Source: an archaeon GW2011_AR18
Lineage (GTDB): Archaea > Nanobdellota > Nanobdellia > SCGC-AAA011-G17 > GW2011-AR18
NCBI GenBank assembly: GCA_000806155.1
Contig: JWKX01000005.1
Location: 1 to 49,030 of the forward strand
Direction: 5' to 3'
DNA: 49,030 bases
The translations under genes and the position numbers were made by a program. Shown piece after piece: positions 32,887 through 42,556 of this stretch; position 1 is the first letter of the stretch, and each line of letters begins with the position of its first letter. The notes beneath the pieces were generated by a model. The model saw nothing but the letters and a program-made list of their open reading frames with translations, was not told where the DNA came from and did not search any database.

Positions 32887-34242
32887 ATGGATGTTAAAGA
32901 GTATTATGCAAGAAAGGATGTACAACAAGAATTCTTAAGATTAAGCAAAGACCGTGAAGTACAGGCATGGTTTAAAGATTTTAGGGGGAGAAGACCAGAG
33001 ATAGTAAATTTTGAAGGAGATGTAAGAGATCTGATAAAACAAGGGATGACATCATTCCATATAAGCGAGGAACGATGGAAAGACCCAATGATGCTAGAGC
33101 CTGGATTAGAGAAAAGAAAATTAGATGAATATAGAAAAGGTTGGGATTGTTTGCTGGATCTAGATAGTAAAAATTTAGAATTTTCATTCATAACAGGAGA
33201 ATTATTAATTGAAGCTTTGAAGTTTCATAATGTTAAAAGTTATTCTATAAAATATTCCGGAAACCATGGACTGCATATAGCAATACCATTTGAAGCATTC
33301 CCTTCAGAAGTAAATAATATAGATATAAAAAATTATTTTCCAGATGGAATAAGAGTAATATCTGAATATTTAAAAAATATGATAAAAGAATTCTTGACAG
33401 CTAAATTATTAGAAAAAGGAAGTGTTGAAGAATTAGCAAAAAGTTGTGGAAAAACATCTAATCAAGTTATAGTAAATGGGAAATTTGACCCATATGAATT
33501 AGTAGATATAGATTCTGTATTAATTTCAAGCAGACATTTATTTCGTTGTGCATATTCAGTAAATGAAAAATCAGGATTAGTAAGCATACCATTAAAAGAA
33601 ATAAAAGATTTTAATATAGAAAATGCTAAGATGGAGAATGTAAAAGTTGAATTAAAATTTTTAGACAGAGATATTGTTCCTAAAGATGATGCAAAAGAAT
33701 TACTTATACAAGCATTTGACTGGGCTAAAAAAGAGACAAGTGTATTGGCAGAGGAGATAAAAAAACAAGAAAGAAAATATGAGATAAGCAAAGTAGCAAT
33801 GAGTCCTGAAAACTTTCCACCATGCATTACTAAGTTAATGAGCGGGGTAAAAGAGGATGGAAGAAAGAGAGCTATATTCATATTAAATAATTTTTTATCT
33901 TCAGTTGGGTGGAATTATCAGGATATAGAGAATTTCTTATTAGAGTGGAATAAAAGATCATATGAACCATTAAGAGATGGATATATCAAAGCACAAGTTA
34001 GTTGGTTCAAAAGACAGAATAAAAAAGTATTGCCTCCAAATTGTGATAATAATAGTTATTATAAATCAATGGGGATAAAGTGCGAGGATTCAATATGTAA
34101 TTCTTGTAGAAATCCTGTAAATTATGCATATAAAATGATGAAAATAAAAGAGGAGAATGAGAAGAAAACAAAGAAAGTTAAACCTGTGAAAAAGGTTGAG
34201 AAGAAGGCTGATATGCCTAAAGAAGATGATGTTAAGACATAA
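32887..34242 (+). CDS. Fused DNA primase: small-subunit catalytic domain plus large-subunit Fe-S domain
   Basis: 451 aa. Makes RNA/DNA primers. Residues 1-265 are PriS-like: catalytic DLD (91-93), SGNHGLH (124-130) and a third Asp/His block DIDSVLISSRHLF (207-219). Residues about 305-415 match the PriL C-terminal Fe-S domain: FPPCITKLMSG with Cys 313, then Cys 386, 399, 404 and 407 as cluster ligand candidates, with the conserved AQVSWFKRQN. The N-terminal part of PriL is missing. Such one-chain primases are known in nanoarchaea and work without a separate PriL. A Lys-rich tail (after about 420) ends the protein. Confidence 0.9.
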   Translation: MDVKEYYARKDVQQEFLRLSKDREVQAWFKDFRGRRPEIVNFEGDVRDLIKQGMTSFHISEERWKDPMMLEPGLEKRKLDEYRKGWDCLLDLDSKNLEFSFITGELLIEALKFHNVKSYSIKYSGNHGLHIAIPFEAFPSEVNNIDIKNYFPDGIRVISEYLKNMIKEFLTAKLLEKGSVEELAKSCGKTSNQVIVNGKFDPYELVDIDSVLISSRHLFRCAYSVNEKSGLVSIPLKEIKDFNIENAKMENVKVELKFLDRDIVPKDDAKELLIQAFDWAKKETSVLAEEIKKQERKYEISKVAMSPENFPPCITKLMSGVKEDGRKRAIFILNNFLSSVGWNYQDIENFLLEWNKRSYEPLRDGYIKAQVSWFKRQNKKVLPPNCDNNSYYKSMGIKCEDSICNSCRNPVNYAYKMMKIKEENEKKTKKVKPVKKVEKKADMPKEDDVKT

Positions 34243-34274
34243 GTTTTATAAAGTTTACCACTAATAAGTAATTT

Positions 34275-35120
34275 ATGGAAGATTTGTTATTTCAAGAATT
34301 TGTAAATAAGGCTACTGATAAAGGATTAGATGATATAATTAGATGTAATGCTGTACAAGAACTAGCAAAAACACATGACAGAAGGCTATATCCCTTATTT
34401 TTGGATATTATTCGTACTGGAACTGGATATGTTAGAGATGATACTATATTATCTGCAGGAATATCTCAGGATAGCAGATTTTTATTCCCTTTGTTTAATA
34501 TTTTTAATTCTGTATCCTTAGTTGAAAGAGAAAAAGTTTTAATGGCATTAGGTGAACTTAAAGATCCAAGATCACTAGAATTTTTACAACAACTAATTAC
34601 ATCTGACGATGAAGCTATACCACAAATTGCTTCAAGTGCATATTCTAAAGTAATTAAAAGTATAGGGGCACCATTTTTGTATAGATTTGTAAATTCTGAA
34701 GATACTAGAAAAGAAGCTGAAAACTCATCAGGTTATATTGAAGTAGATGATGTTAACTCATTAGTAAATAAAAAAGATATTATATTTCATAGGTTAAATC
34801 GAGATATCCCACAAACTTATGTAGTACTACCTAATAAAAAATTACGTATTGGAGGCTTTTTGCATGAACATGTAGAAGTAGCATCTGGAAATGATGTTCT
34901 TACTGCTGGGGAAATCAGATTTGATGAATATACTTTAGAAGTAATTTATATAAATAATAGATCCAATGGATATTATCCTGATTCATCATCTTTTAGATAT
35001 GTTACAGAATCTTTAAGAGATACTAGTTTATTAAAACAAACAGAATTTAATGAAATATTTCCGAGAGATGGTTTTACAGATCAAGATTTATTAAGAATGT
35101 TCCCTTTTTATAGAGAATAA
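34275..35120 (+). CDS. HEAT-repeat protein with a C-terminal domain of unknown function
   Basis: 281 aa. Residues about 10-130 form HEAT/PBS-lyase-like helical repeats (RCNAVQELAKTHDRRLYPLF; VLMALGELKDPRSLEFLQQL). The C-terminal half contains HEHVEVASGNDVLTAGEIRF followed by YINNRSNGYYPDSSSFRYVT. This AGE-(..)-INNRSxGYxP pattern recurs in large bacterial predicted effector-like proteins, from memory, but I cannot name the family. Codon use is typical of the window. It converges on the coiled-coil gene at 35124 with a 3-bp gap. A TTTTATAAAG box lies about 30 bp before the ATG. Confidence 0.65.
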   Translation: MEDLLFQEFVNKATDKGLDDIIRCNAVQELAKTHDRRLYPLFLDIIRTGTGYVRDDTILSAGISQDSRFLFPLFNIFNSVSLVEREKVLMALGELKDPRSLEFLQQLITSDDEAIPQIASSAYSKVIKSIGAPFLYRFVNSEDTRKEAENSSGYIEVDDVNSLVNKKDIIFHRLNRDIPQTYVVLPNKKLRIGGFLHEHVEVASGNDVLTAGEIRFDEYTLEVIYINNRSNGYYPDSSSFRYVTESLRDTSLLKQTEFNEIFPRDGFTDQDLLRMFPFYRE

Positions 35121-35123
35121 AAA

Positions 35124-35783
35124 CTAGTGTTCTACTATAAACTCTATCATTCTATTACCATCAATTCTTCCTTGTAAATATCTTCTATATAATTCAAATG
35201 TTCTATGATGTCCTCCCTTAATTCTTAAAATAGAGCCGGGATATAAAGAAGAATCATCTTTTGAAAATACTCTTTCACCTAAAAAAGCTCTTTCTCTTTC
35301 ATTATAATATTTCATCAAATCTTCACTATCTCTTTTAATATGATAACTATATTGAACCTCATTTATAGGATGCTTTAAAATATGTTTATTAAGATTTAAT
35401 TCTTTTATCATTACATAAAACCTGTTTTTATTAGAGTGTACTGGCAATCTTTTTAGATGTTCATTGCCTTTTTTTATCTCATTTATTTTTAATGAAATTT
35501 TCGATAGCCATGTCTGCATCGAACTTATTATTTCTTCTATATCTGAATTTAGTACTAATAATCCCTCTATACTAGTTTTTCCGTTTATATCTTTAAGTGC
35601 TGTAATTGTTTCTTTTATCTTATCAAATAAATACTTTAAATTTAAATTTCCGTCTTCAAGAAATAAAAATCTTTCTAGATACTTAACTAGAATATCTCTT
35701 TTTTTAATTATCTCATTTTTTTTATTAAATAAATTACTTTTAAGTTTTTCTATTACATCTAATCTATCCTGAATTATATCCAT
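35124..35783 (-). CDS. Coiled-coil protein with a C-terminal GGHHR element
   Basis: 219 aa. Residues 1-120 are mostly long helices with heptad-like patterns (coiled coil). The C-terminal part reads SLYPGSILRIKGGHHRTFEL, then YRRYLQGRIDGNRMIEFI. GGHHR followed by a helix resembles the GHHR box of ParB/sulfiredoxin-like domains, where it helps bind nucleotide; the earlier ParB motifs are not evident. No clear function. It may be functionally linked to the convergent HEAT gene. Confidence 0.55.
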   Translation of the reverse strand: MDIIQDRLDVIEKLKSNLFNKKNEIIKKRDILVKYLERFLFLEDGNLNLKYLFDKIKETITALKDINGKTSIEGLLVLNSDIEEIISSMQTWLSKISLKINEIKKGNEHLKRLPVHSNKNRFYVMIKELNLNKHILKHPINEVQYSYHIKRDSEDLMKYYNERERAFLGERVFSKDDSSLYPGSILRIKGGHHRTFELYRRYLQGRIDGNRMIEFIVEH

Positions 35784-35814
35784 AAAATTATAAATATTCT
35801 TTAATATATAAATA

Positions 35815-36300
35815 CTATTGAAAATCTCTCAAGAAATCCTTAAACTGATTAACATTCTTAACCCTTGAAGTAAAATGGCAACGTTCAAAGTCAATAAGAT
35901 AAGCCTTATGCTTATTAATTATAATATTTTTGTAAGGATGATGCATCTCCTCTTTATTAATTTTTAAATCATCTAAAACTTTACATTGGTTCATAATATC
36001 AGAAATCAATTTTTTAGTCAACTTATTTTTTTTAAGAAATTCTTTTAAAGTAATTCCTTTAATAAATTTATAAACAATAAAATCATCACCTGATTCAATA
36101 AGTTTAGGGCCAATATTATGTTTATTCAATAATCTAAGAAAATCTGCTTCAATATTAATCCTGTTAATAGCTTCAGATGAAGGATTCTTAACTTTAATAG
36201 CATAAGTCTTTTTGTTCTTAATAAAAATATAAATCAGACCACGCTTCCCTTTACTAAAAATAACTGGATTATATTTCAATAATTTATCAGGCATCATCAA
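35815..36300 (-). CDS. Predicted small Ser/Thr protein kinase (COG2112-like)
   Basis: 161 aa minimal kinase-like protein. Visible: VAIK-like strand YAIKVKNPSS (Lys about 35), an alphaC-like helix INIEADFLRLLNKHNIGPKL, hinge VYKFIKGITL, a catalytic-loop equivalent EMHHPYKNIII with HHPYKN replacing HxDxxxxN, and a DFG-like IDFER. This pattern matches archaeal predicted kinases of COG2112, near the RIO/Bud32 group. The catalytic Asp of the loop is not obvious, so activity is uncertain. Start at 36300, 36297 or 36294 (MMMPDK). Confidence 0.7.
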   Translation of the reverse strand: MMMPDKLLKYNPVIFSKGKRGLIYIFIKNKKTYAIKVKNPSSEAINRINIEADFLRLLNKHNIGPKLIESGDDFIVYKFIKGITLKEFLKKNKLTKKLISDIMNQCKVLDDLKINKEEMHHPYKNIIINKHKAYLIDFERCHFTSRVKNVNQFKDFLRDFQ

Positions 36301-36350
36301 TAATAACTTATTAGAAATGTTTATAAATAATGCTCTGAATAAGAATAGTT

Positions 36351-38204
36351 ATGAAAAGAGGTTTAGCAAGTATATTCTTAATACTAATTTTAATACTTTC
36401 AATAACAGTAATTGCAGCTGAAGATGATATCAGAGGTGAAGATCTAGATAAACAACCAACAACAGATGCAACAAGCAATGATCTTGGAACAAATACTAAA
36501 ACAACTACAACTGACACTCAAGAGAGTGGATTAGCTAATTCTTACCAGTGGTTATATGATACAATAACAAACAGGACAGTAAATGATGCAGATGAGGCAG
36601 CAGCAATAATTGCCTTATTAGGAGAGAGTTCAGGAGAACTAGGTGGATTAGTTGAAGAATTAAAGAAAAGAGAGAATGAAAATCATTGCTGGCCAAAAGA
36701 GGGATGCAGAGTAAAAGATACAGCATTAGGAACTTTAGCATTATCATTATCAGGACAGGATGTCACAGAGGAAGTAAAATGGCTAAAAGAATCAAAAATA
36801 TCAATGGGAAACAAAGGAGAATGGTGGATAGTATTAAAATCAAATACAAATGGAACCTGTGTAACAACATATAATACCAAACAGAAAAATTTTGATATAC
36901 AAGATGATATAATAAAACAAGCAAGAGGACAGTATCATATAAACTTATTAGACATAGATCCAAATATCAATAGAGTTGTAACACCTAAAATATCAGTAGA
37001 TTGCAGCACAATGCCAAATGTAATCATAGCATTAGTATACAAACCAGATACAAATACATTCTTTATACAAGAGAGCCAGAGTGTTACAAATACTGATTTA
37101 ATAATAAATAATGCATGTTATCCAATCTCAAGAAGAACAAACACCTGCGATTTTGAATCAACAGCATTTGCAACATGGGCATTACTAGAATTACAAACTG
37201 AGGAAGACAGAGAGAATATAGGAACTACAATATATTTAGAGAGTTCTGTAAAACAAGGAGACAGCATACAATTAGCATTACTGAACAGGGTATTACTAAA
37301 GTTAAGCAATGTACAGCAATCATTCTTAGAATTATTAGTACAACAGCAGAGACAGGATGGAAGCTTCAACAACGATGTATATGCAACATCATTATCATTA
37401 TTAGGATTACAAGGAACAGACAAGACAGATAATATAGCAAGAGCAGCTGATTATTTAACAAGAAGAGTAAGCAAAGATGGAAGCTGGAACAGAGATGTAA
37501 GAAATACAGCATATGCATTATTAGCATTACATGGAACTGATCTAGGAAGAAGAGAGGTAAAACCAATAGGTGGAAGCTCTGGAAGAAGAGAGATATGCGG
37601 AAATGGAATAGATGACAACCAAAACGGAATAGAAGATTGCGGAGAACAATTATGTTCAGATGACCAATCATGCAAATGTGTAAATAACAAACAAGATGGA
37701 GATGAAGAGGGAATAGACTGCGGAGGAAACTGCGGAAACAAATGTGCAGATACAACTGATGGAACAGAGACAACAGGATGCATATTAGATTCTGATTGCA
37801 ATAGTGGAGAGGGCTGCCAGTCAGGAATATGCATAATAAAAAATGATGATACAGATGCTACACTACCAACATCAACAGATGAAGGAAGTTCATGGTGGAT
37901 ATGGCTATTGATAATATTATTAATACTCTTGGCAGGATTTGGGGTATTTTATGTTAAATATGTGAAAACAGGAAAGATAGTGTTGAAAGATATATTCAAG
38001 AAGAAAAAGAAACAGACATTTGATGAATATAGAAGAATGTCAGAATTCAAACCAGCACAGCCAAGACCTATGAATACACAGAATAATAATCAAAGAATAG
38101 CAACACAGCCAAGGATAACACCGCAGAGAGCTATAAAGTCAAAAGAGGAGGAAGAACTCGAAAGATCACTGAAAGAGGCTGAAAAATTAATAAAAGGCAA
38201 ATGA
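36351..38204 (+). CDS. Membrane-anchored surface protein with terpene-cyclase-like toroid and Cys-rich domain
   Basis: 617 aa. Signal peptide (1-22, ending VIAAEDD), Thr/Asp-rich linker, then helical repeats of the prenyltransferase/complement-C3 toroid type: AAAIIALLGESSG, DTALGTLALSLSG, STAFATWALLEL, and two QxxxGSF/GSW repeats (RQDGSFNNDVYATSLSLLGL; KDGSWNRDVRNTAYALLAL). A Cys-rich segment follows (CGNGIDDNQNGIEDCGEQLC; DCGGNCGNKC; CILDSDCNSGEGC), then one membrane helix (about 524-546) and a basic cytoplasmic tail. The toroid is external, so it is more likely a binding module than a terpene cyclase. The downstream surface gene is coupled by ATGA. Confidence 0.7.
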   Translation: MKRGLASIFLILILILSITVIAAEDDIRGEDLDKQPTTDATSNDLGTNTKTTTTDTQESGLANSYQWLYDTITNRTVNDADEAAAIIALLGESSGELGGLVEELKKRENENHCWPKEGCRVKDTALGTLALSLSGQDVTEEVKWLKESKISMGNKGEWWIVLKSNTNGTCVTTYNTKQKNFDIQDDIIKQARGQYHINLLDIDPNINRVVTPKISVDCSTMPNVIIALVYKPDTNTFFIQESQSVTNTDLIINNACYPISRRTNTCDFESTAFATWALLELQTEEDRENIGTTIYLESSVKQGDSIQLALLNRVLLKLSNVQQSFLELLVQQQRQDGSFNNDVYATSLSLLGLQGTDKTDNIARAADYLTRRVSKDGSWNRDVRNTAYALLALHGTDLGRREVKPIGGSSGRREICGNGIDDNQNGIEDCGEQLCSDDQSCKCVNNKQDGDEEGIDCGGNCGNKCADTTDGTETTGCILDSDCNSGEGCQSGICIIKNDDTDATLPTSTDEGSSWWIWLLIILLILLAGFGVFYVKYVKTGKIVLKDIFKKKKKQTFDEYRRMSEFKPAQPRPMNTQNNNQRIATQPRITPQRAIKSKEEEELERSLKEAEKLIKGK

Positions 38205-39478
38205 AGATATACTATTTTTTAATATTATTACTAATAATACCAATAGTAAATGCAGACATAGAATATAAAGTCTATAAAGATAATTATTCACCATTAGAGA
38301 CATTACAGGGAGAGATATTAATAATAAATGTAACATTAAATCGTGATTTAACAACTAATAATATAAAATTATATGATAATAATGAAAATAATATATTATT
38401 ATCTAAAAATTTCCTTAAAATAAACAATACTTACTTTTTCTATTTTGATCTACCACAAACAAGCGGGGAGTATAACTTAGTATTGAATGATTTCTATTAT
38501 ACAAAAGATGGAATAATAACAAAAGGAGAGATAAAAAAACAAATAATAATTGTTAATTCAAGCAATAGTGTAAGCATAAAACCAGGATTCTATTATAACA
38601 AACTAAAATCCTATGAAGAGACAAAATTTACAATAACAATAAAAAATAATGGAAATAATACAGAAAATTTTGAGATAATAGACAATGAATATATCAGAGT
38701 AAATTTTAAAAAATTCAATATTGGAAGCAAACAGGTAAAAATAATTGAGGCAAATACTAATCTATTCAATAAAAAAGAGAGCAATATAAATAAAGAATTA
38801 GAGATAAAATATACAACTGGAAATTATAAAATACCAATAATAATAGAGAGAACTGGAATAAATATAATAGAAAATAATACTACAATAATTAATGATACAA
38901 AAATTAGTGTAATATCTTATGATAATGCTCTTATTTTAAATGATGAATTCGGAGCTGAACTGCCATTAATAAAATTAAGATCAAATACAAATGTAACATC
39001 ATATGCAAATTTAAGCTTGAAAAACAAGTTAAATATTAAAATAACAGATATCAATGTCAAATTAACAAATAATCTAGGTGATGTTGTACAGGTATATCCT
39101 ATAATTATTGATGAGATTAATTCTAAAGATGAACGTTCGATATTAATAACAGTAAATAAGAATAAGAATCTAGAGAAAAATTATACAGGAAATATAGAAT
39201 TCAAGAGCAAAGAGGGAGCGACATTAAGCATACCATTCACTATAATACTCAACAATCCAAAGACTACAACCATACAAGATAATACACCACAGAGTAATAC
39301 TTTAAAAAATAATACTTTAGTAATACAGCCAAAAAAAGATAAAAATACTTATTTCTGGATCTATGTAATTGTATTCTTCTTGCTTATAATCCTGTTAATA
39401 TTCTATGTGTATAAAAAGGGAAAGCCAAAAGAAAAAGAGTTCAATGAATTCATAGATAGAGTGAAGAACAGACAATAA
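38201..39478 (+). CDS. Membrane-anchored secreted protein with Ig-like domains
   Basis: 425 aa. Signal peptide (1-18, ending VNA), beta-rich ectodomain with many N-x-S/T sites and repeated FTITIKNNGNNTENFEI-type segments as in CARDB/Ig-like domains, one C-terminal membrane helix (about 386-405) and a short basic tail. It overlaps the previous surface gene by 4 bp, so the two are probably a complex. Function not shown; adhesion or cell-envelope structure is plausible. Confidence 0.65.
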   Translation: MKIYYFLILLLIIPIVNADIEYKVYKDNYSPLETLQGEILIINVTLNRDLTTNNIKLYDNNENNILLSKNFLKINNTYFFYFDLPQTSGEYNLVLNDFYYTKDGIITKGEIKKQIIIVNSSNSVSIKPGFYYNKLKSYEETKFTITIKNNGNNTENFEIIDNEYIRVNFKKFNIGSKQVKIIEANTNLFNKKESNINKELEIKYTTGNYKIPIIIERTGINIIENNTTIINDTKISVISYDNALILNDEFGAELPLIKLRSNTNVTSYANLSLKNKLNIKITDINVKLTNNLGDVVQVYPIIIDEINSKDERSILITVNKNKNLEKNYTGNIEFKSKEGATLSIPFTIILNNPKTTTIQDNTPQSNTLKNNTLVIQPKKDKNTYFWIYVIVFFLLIILLIFYVYKKGKPKEKEFNEFIDRVKNRQ

Positions 39479-39493
39479 TCATTTTCATATGCT

Positions 39494-39886
39494 TTATTTT
39501 TTATCTTCTTTCAATTCCTTATTATTCTCGTTAAGATTATGAAGCATAAGATTCAAACTATGAAGCCTTCTCAACATCTCACCAAGACCATTATTCATCT
39601 CATTAACAGAGAGAACAATTTTTTCTGTGTCAATAATCTGCATCTCTGATGGGAGATATTCATAACAGAAATTCAATAATTTAGAAATATCAAAAAATTT
39701 CAATTCAACTTCAATATGAGCTGCAAAAATATTCTCTTTAACCAGTTCAGCGCTATTGGTCTCTTCTTTTATTATTGTAATACCATTCTCTTTCTTCAAA
39801 TTTTCCAAAACTTTTATGCAGATCTCATTAACATGATTTTCAGGATGTCCTATCACTTCTATTATTGCTCTTGCCGTAAATACCAT
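39494..39886 (-). CDS. Conserved hypothetical protein, 130 aa (ferredoxin-fold-like)
   Basis: Pattern: beta strand with TARAIIEVIGHPENHVNEI, helix, strand IKEE, then AAHIEVELKFFDISKLLNFC and EYLPSEMQII, and a C-terminal helical tail. Looks like an ACT/ferredoxin-like alpha-beta fold with a coiled tail. I believe similar proteins are widespread in DPANN archaea, but no function is known to me. Its start overlaps the end of the upstream secreted-protein gene by 47 bp, unusually long for this window. Confidence 0.6.
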   Translation of the reverse strand: MVFTARAIIEVIGHPENHVNEICIKVLENLKKENGITIIKEETNSAELVKENIFAAHIEVELKFFDISKLLNFCYEYLPSEMQIIDTEKIVLSVNEMNNGLGEMLRRLHSLNLMLHNLNENNKELKEDKK

Positions 39887-40850
39887 TTTTCAAGTTCTTC
39901 AGTAAAGGGTTTTTATTAAACATGAAAGCCAATGTGATAACCAATATTACACCAAAGAATGGATATAATACTAATTTCTTGGCTTTAATCCCAGCTGAAT
40001 TGTAAACCTCATTATCAGGCACTGCAGGAATATTTATATTACTTTCGGAGAGATTCTCATAAGAAATATCATCTTCAAAACCTGTATTTTCATAAATAAG
40101 AGCTGAGGATAAATTAAGAGATGATGATGTAGTATTCATCTTACAATTATTAATTATCTCAAACTTTACTGAATTATAAATATTATTAAATGTTGAAATA
40201 AAAGTGTAATTACCTGAATCTATATTACAATCATCAGGGATAATTATCTCAGGTCTAAGAGTATAATATTCAAAGTCATAAGGGATAGAGATATTAATCC
40301 TTTGTGTTATATTCACTACTTCAAAATATGCAAACTGATCAATTGAATTTCCTGTATAAACTTCTATTGCAGGTCTTATAGTATCACCTAAAGAGGCTTT
40401 CTTATCTGTGCCTAAATAAAAACTTGTAATATTAATGTTTGGAGTATTATTAACTTGGACAAAAACAGATACTTCTTTTGAAGATATTATATTACCTGAA
40501 TTATTAGAACAATTAACAAATACCAATTCATTCATAATAGTAATATTCTTAGGTCTAGTAAACTTAGGAGTATAACTCTTAACATTAGTATTAGTAGTAT
40601 TAACTTTTTCTTTAATAATATTATGAGAAGAATCTTTTATCCAGTACTGAATAATAAAATCATTAGACTTGTCTGAGAGATTATTATAAAAACTAATCTT
40701 TTCAGAATTATTATAGAATAACTTATCTGTAACAATTGATATACTAGTATTGCATGAATTAACAACTGTTGAATCTAATGTACAATCATGTGCATATACT
40801 AATGGCATAATCAAAATAAATAATATAAGTATTTTTTTTATCATAAACAA
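39840..40850 (-). CDS. Secreted, C-terminally anchored protein of unknown function
   Basis: 336 aa. Signal peptide (about 1-20, ending VYAHDC), beta-rich ectodomain with many N-x-S/T sites and several Cys (HDCTLDSTVVNSCNTS; VNCSNN; DDCN; NNCK), and a C-terminal membrane helix (about 294-312) followed by a basic tail. Lies downstream of the ABC exporter operon (68-bp gap with a dispersed motif), so it may be a substrate or partner. Confidence 0.6.
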   Translation of the reverse strand: MFMIKKILILFILIMPLVYAHDCTLDSTVVNSCNTSISIVTDKLFYNNSEKISFYNNLSDKSNDFIIQYWIKDSSHNIIKEKVNTTNTNVKSYTPKFTRPKNITIMNELVFVNCSNNSGNIISSKEVSVFVQVNNTPNINITSFYLGTDKKASLGDTIRPAIEVYTGNSIDQFAYFEVVNITQRINISIPYDFEYYTLRPEIIIPDDCNIDSGNYTFISTFNNIYNSVKFEIINNCKMNTTSSSLNLSSALIYENTGFEDDISYENLSESNINIPAVPDNEVYNSAGIKAKKLVLYPFFGVILVITLAFMFNKNPLLKNLKNGIYGKSNNRSDRTS

Positions 40851-40880
40851 TAATAATCTTTTATAATTAAAAAGACTTTA

Positions 40881-40918
40881 GGAAAAATTCCTGAAAGATT
40901 TACAAAAAATACAGAAAA
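40881..40918 (+). repeat. Dispersed intergenic motif, copy 5
   Basis: AATTCCTGAAAGATTTACAA around 40886-40905, followed by AAAAATACAGAAAA. Closest copy to the consensus. Lies between the ABC permease stop and the start of the secreted protein, both on the minus strand. Confidence 0.5.
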
Positions 40919-42556
40919 TCAATTATTTGCAGGCTTTTTCTTTATCAGATAATGCAATAATATAAATAATACTATAGAAATGAAAACAAGTTCGAACAAT
41001 GAGTTATAATTAATATTTGAACGGTATATAATCACTTTATCTAAACTATCAGATGCAAGAGTCAATGGAGAGTTGAAACCTATAACCCTCATAAATTTTG
41101 GCATGATCTCGAAAGGGAAGAATAACCCACTAAGGAAGAACATAGGCAAGCCAATTACTAAAGATGTAAGCAATGCTGTATTTTCAGTACTAGAAAGTGC
41201 ACCAATAACCAAACCAATAAGAATGAAATTAATAGAGGCTAAAAGAAGGATAGATATAACACTTGCTGATAATACTAAAGGTGAACTAAATAATGCAGAA
41301 ATGAAGAACATCACAAATAATTCTATAGCACATATCAAAATGAAATAAATAACTTTAGTAATTATGAAAGTAGAAATTGAAGTCGGACTCAATAATGTCC
41401 TTGCAAGAGTACCAGTATTTCTTTCGTATACAAGATGAGTAGAAGCTGAGAGAGTTATAGTAAATAGCAAAAGCATCAAAATCAAACCACCAGCCAGGAA
41501 CTGGAAATAAGTCTTGTTACCAAAAACAAAATTCTCATCAAGAGAGACAGCACGGATAATAGACCTAGGATCCCTAGAAGTATAAACATCAAGAGCTGCT
41601 GAAGTCTCTCTTAATTCATTCTCAATAGTAATAATATTATTAGTGAATTCATAAGCAGTAGAGTTAATCTCAATAATATCATCTTTTATCCTATCTTTAG
41701 AAGACTGCATTATTGATAATTGTTCCTGAAGTGAACTAATATTAGCATTATTAAGAGCATGTTCTTCAGATTTTAATCTTATAGATAATATCTCTAATCT
41801 AGATGTAATATTCCTTATCTTATTGCATTCAAAACTATTAAATGAACAAGAAGCAGAATAATTTTTCAAGAGAGCAACTGAATCATCAAGATCATCAGAT
41901 ATATCAAAATTTGCAGATGCAATAGTCTGGTTAAGATTGAATAATGTATTGTTTAGTTTATTATCATCAACTCTATCCAATGCAGAGTTTATCTCGTCTA
42001 AATCTTCCTGAGTCTTAATAGCAGATTCTTTTGCTTTTTCTAAACCTGGAAGAATAGATTTAATCTTATCATTAAGAGAATTCAACCTGACCCAAGCATT
42101 ATTGATAAATTCAGTACCAATCTTCTCATTCAATTCCTGAACAAGAGCTTTAAGAGCGTCAGAAGCCACCAATGATGTCTGAGTCTTAGAATTATCAATA
42201 TAAATCTTAATCTCCGAACCTTCACCATTTTCAATATTAGAACTGAAATTCTTAGGAATAACAACAGCTGCGCGCAGTTTACCATTATTAACACTTTTAA
42301 CAGCAAGAGATTCACAATTTCCTGAAAGTTTAACAATCTTAAATAAAGGAAGATCCAATTCTATATCATTAGTATCAAGATTACAAAGACCAAGATTAAT
42401 ACCACTAAAAGACTTAGAAGTAGATGAAAGACTAAAAACATTACCCAAAATAAATAATATCAAAGCCGGAGCTATAATTGTAAGGACAAGATTCTTTCTA
42501 TCTCTAAGGAACAACTTCAGATCTTTTTTTATTATTTTAAGAACTTTCATTAACAA
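40919..42556 (-). CDS. ABC-2 type exporter permease with coiled-coil ectodomain
   Basis: 545 aa. N-terminal membrane helix (about 23-44), then a long external region of about 320 residues that is largely coiled coil (HALNNANISSLQEQLSIMQS), then five membrane helices at the C-terminus with the ABC-2 pattern RNTGTLARTLLSP. The architecture resembles YhgE/Pip and drug/polymer exporters. Starts 20 bp inside the ATPase gene. Substrate unknown. Confidence 0.85.
   Translation of the reverse strand: MLMKVLKIIKKDLKLFLRDRKNLVLTIIAPALILFILGNVFSLSSTSKSFSGINLGLCNLDTNDIELDLPLFKIVKLSGNCESLAVKSVNNGKLRAAVVIPKNFSSNIENGEGSEIKIYIDNSKTQTSLVASDALKALVQELNEKIGTEFINNAWVRLNSLNDKIKSILPGLEKAKESAIKTQEDLDEINSALDRVDDNKLNNTLFNLNQTIASANFDISDDLDDSVALLKNYSASCSFNSFECNKIRNITSRLEILSIRLKSEEHALNNANISSLQEQLSIMQSSKDRIKDDIIEINSTAYEFTNNIITIENELRETSAALDVYTSRDPRSIIRAVSLDENFVFGNKTYFQFLAGGLILMLLLFTITLSASTHLVYERNTGTLARTLLSPTSISTFIITKVIYFILICAIELFVMFFISALFSSPLVLSASVISILLLASINFILIGLVIGALSSTENTALLTSLVIGLPMFFLSGLFFPFEIMPKFMRVIGFNSPLTLASDSLDKVIIYRSNINYNSLFELVFISIVLFILLHYLIKKKPANN

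Noticed and set aside
34275-35120. Possible third DGR target because of the effector-like C-terminus
   Set aside because: The 3' end lacks the GC-rich tract, has no alignment to VR1/VR2, and uses ordinary AT-rich codons.
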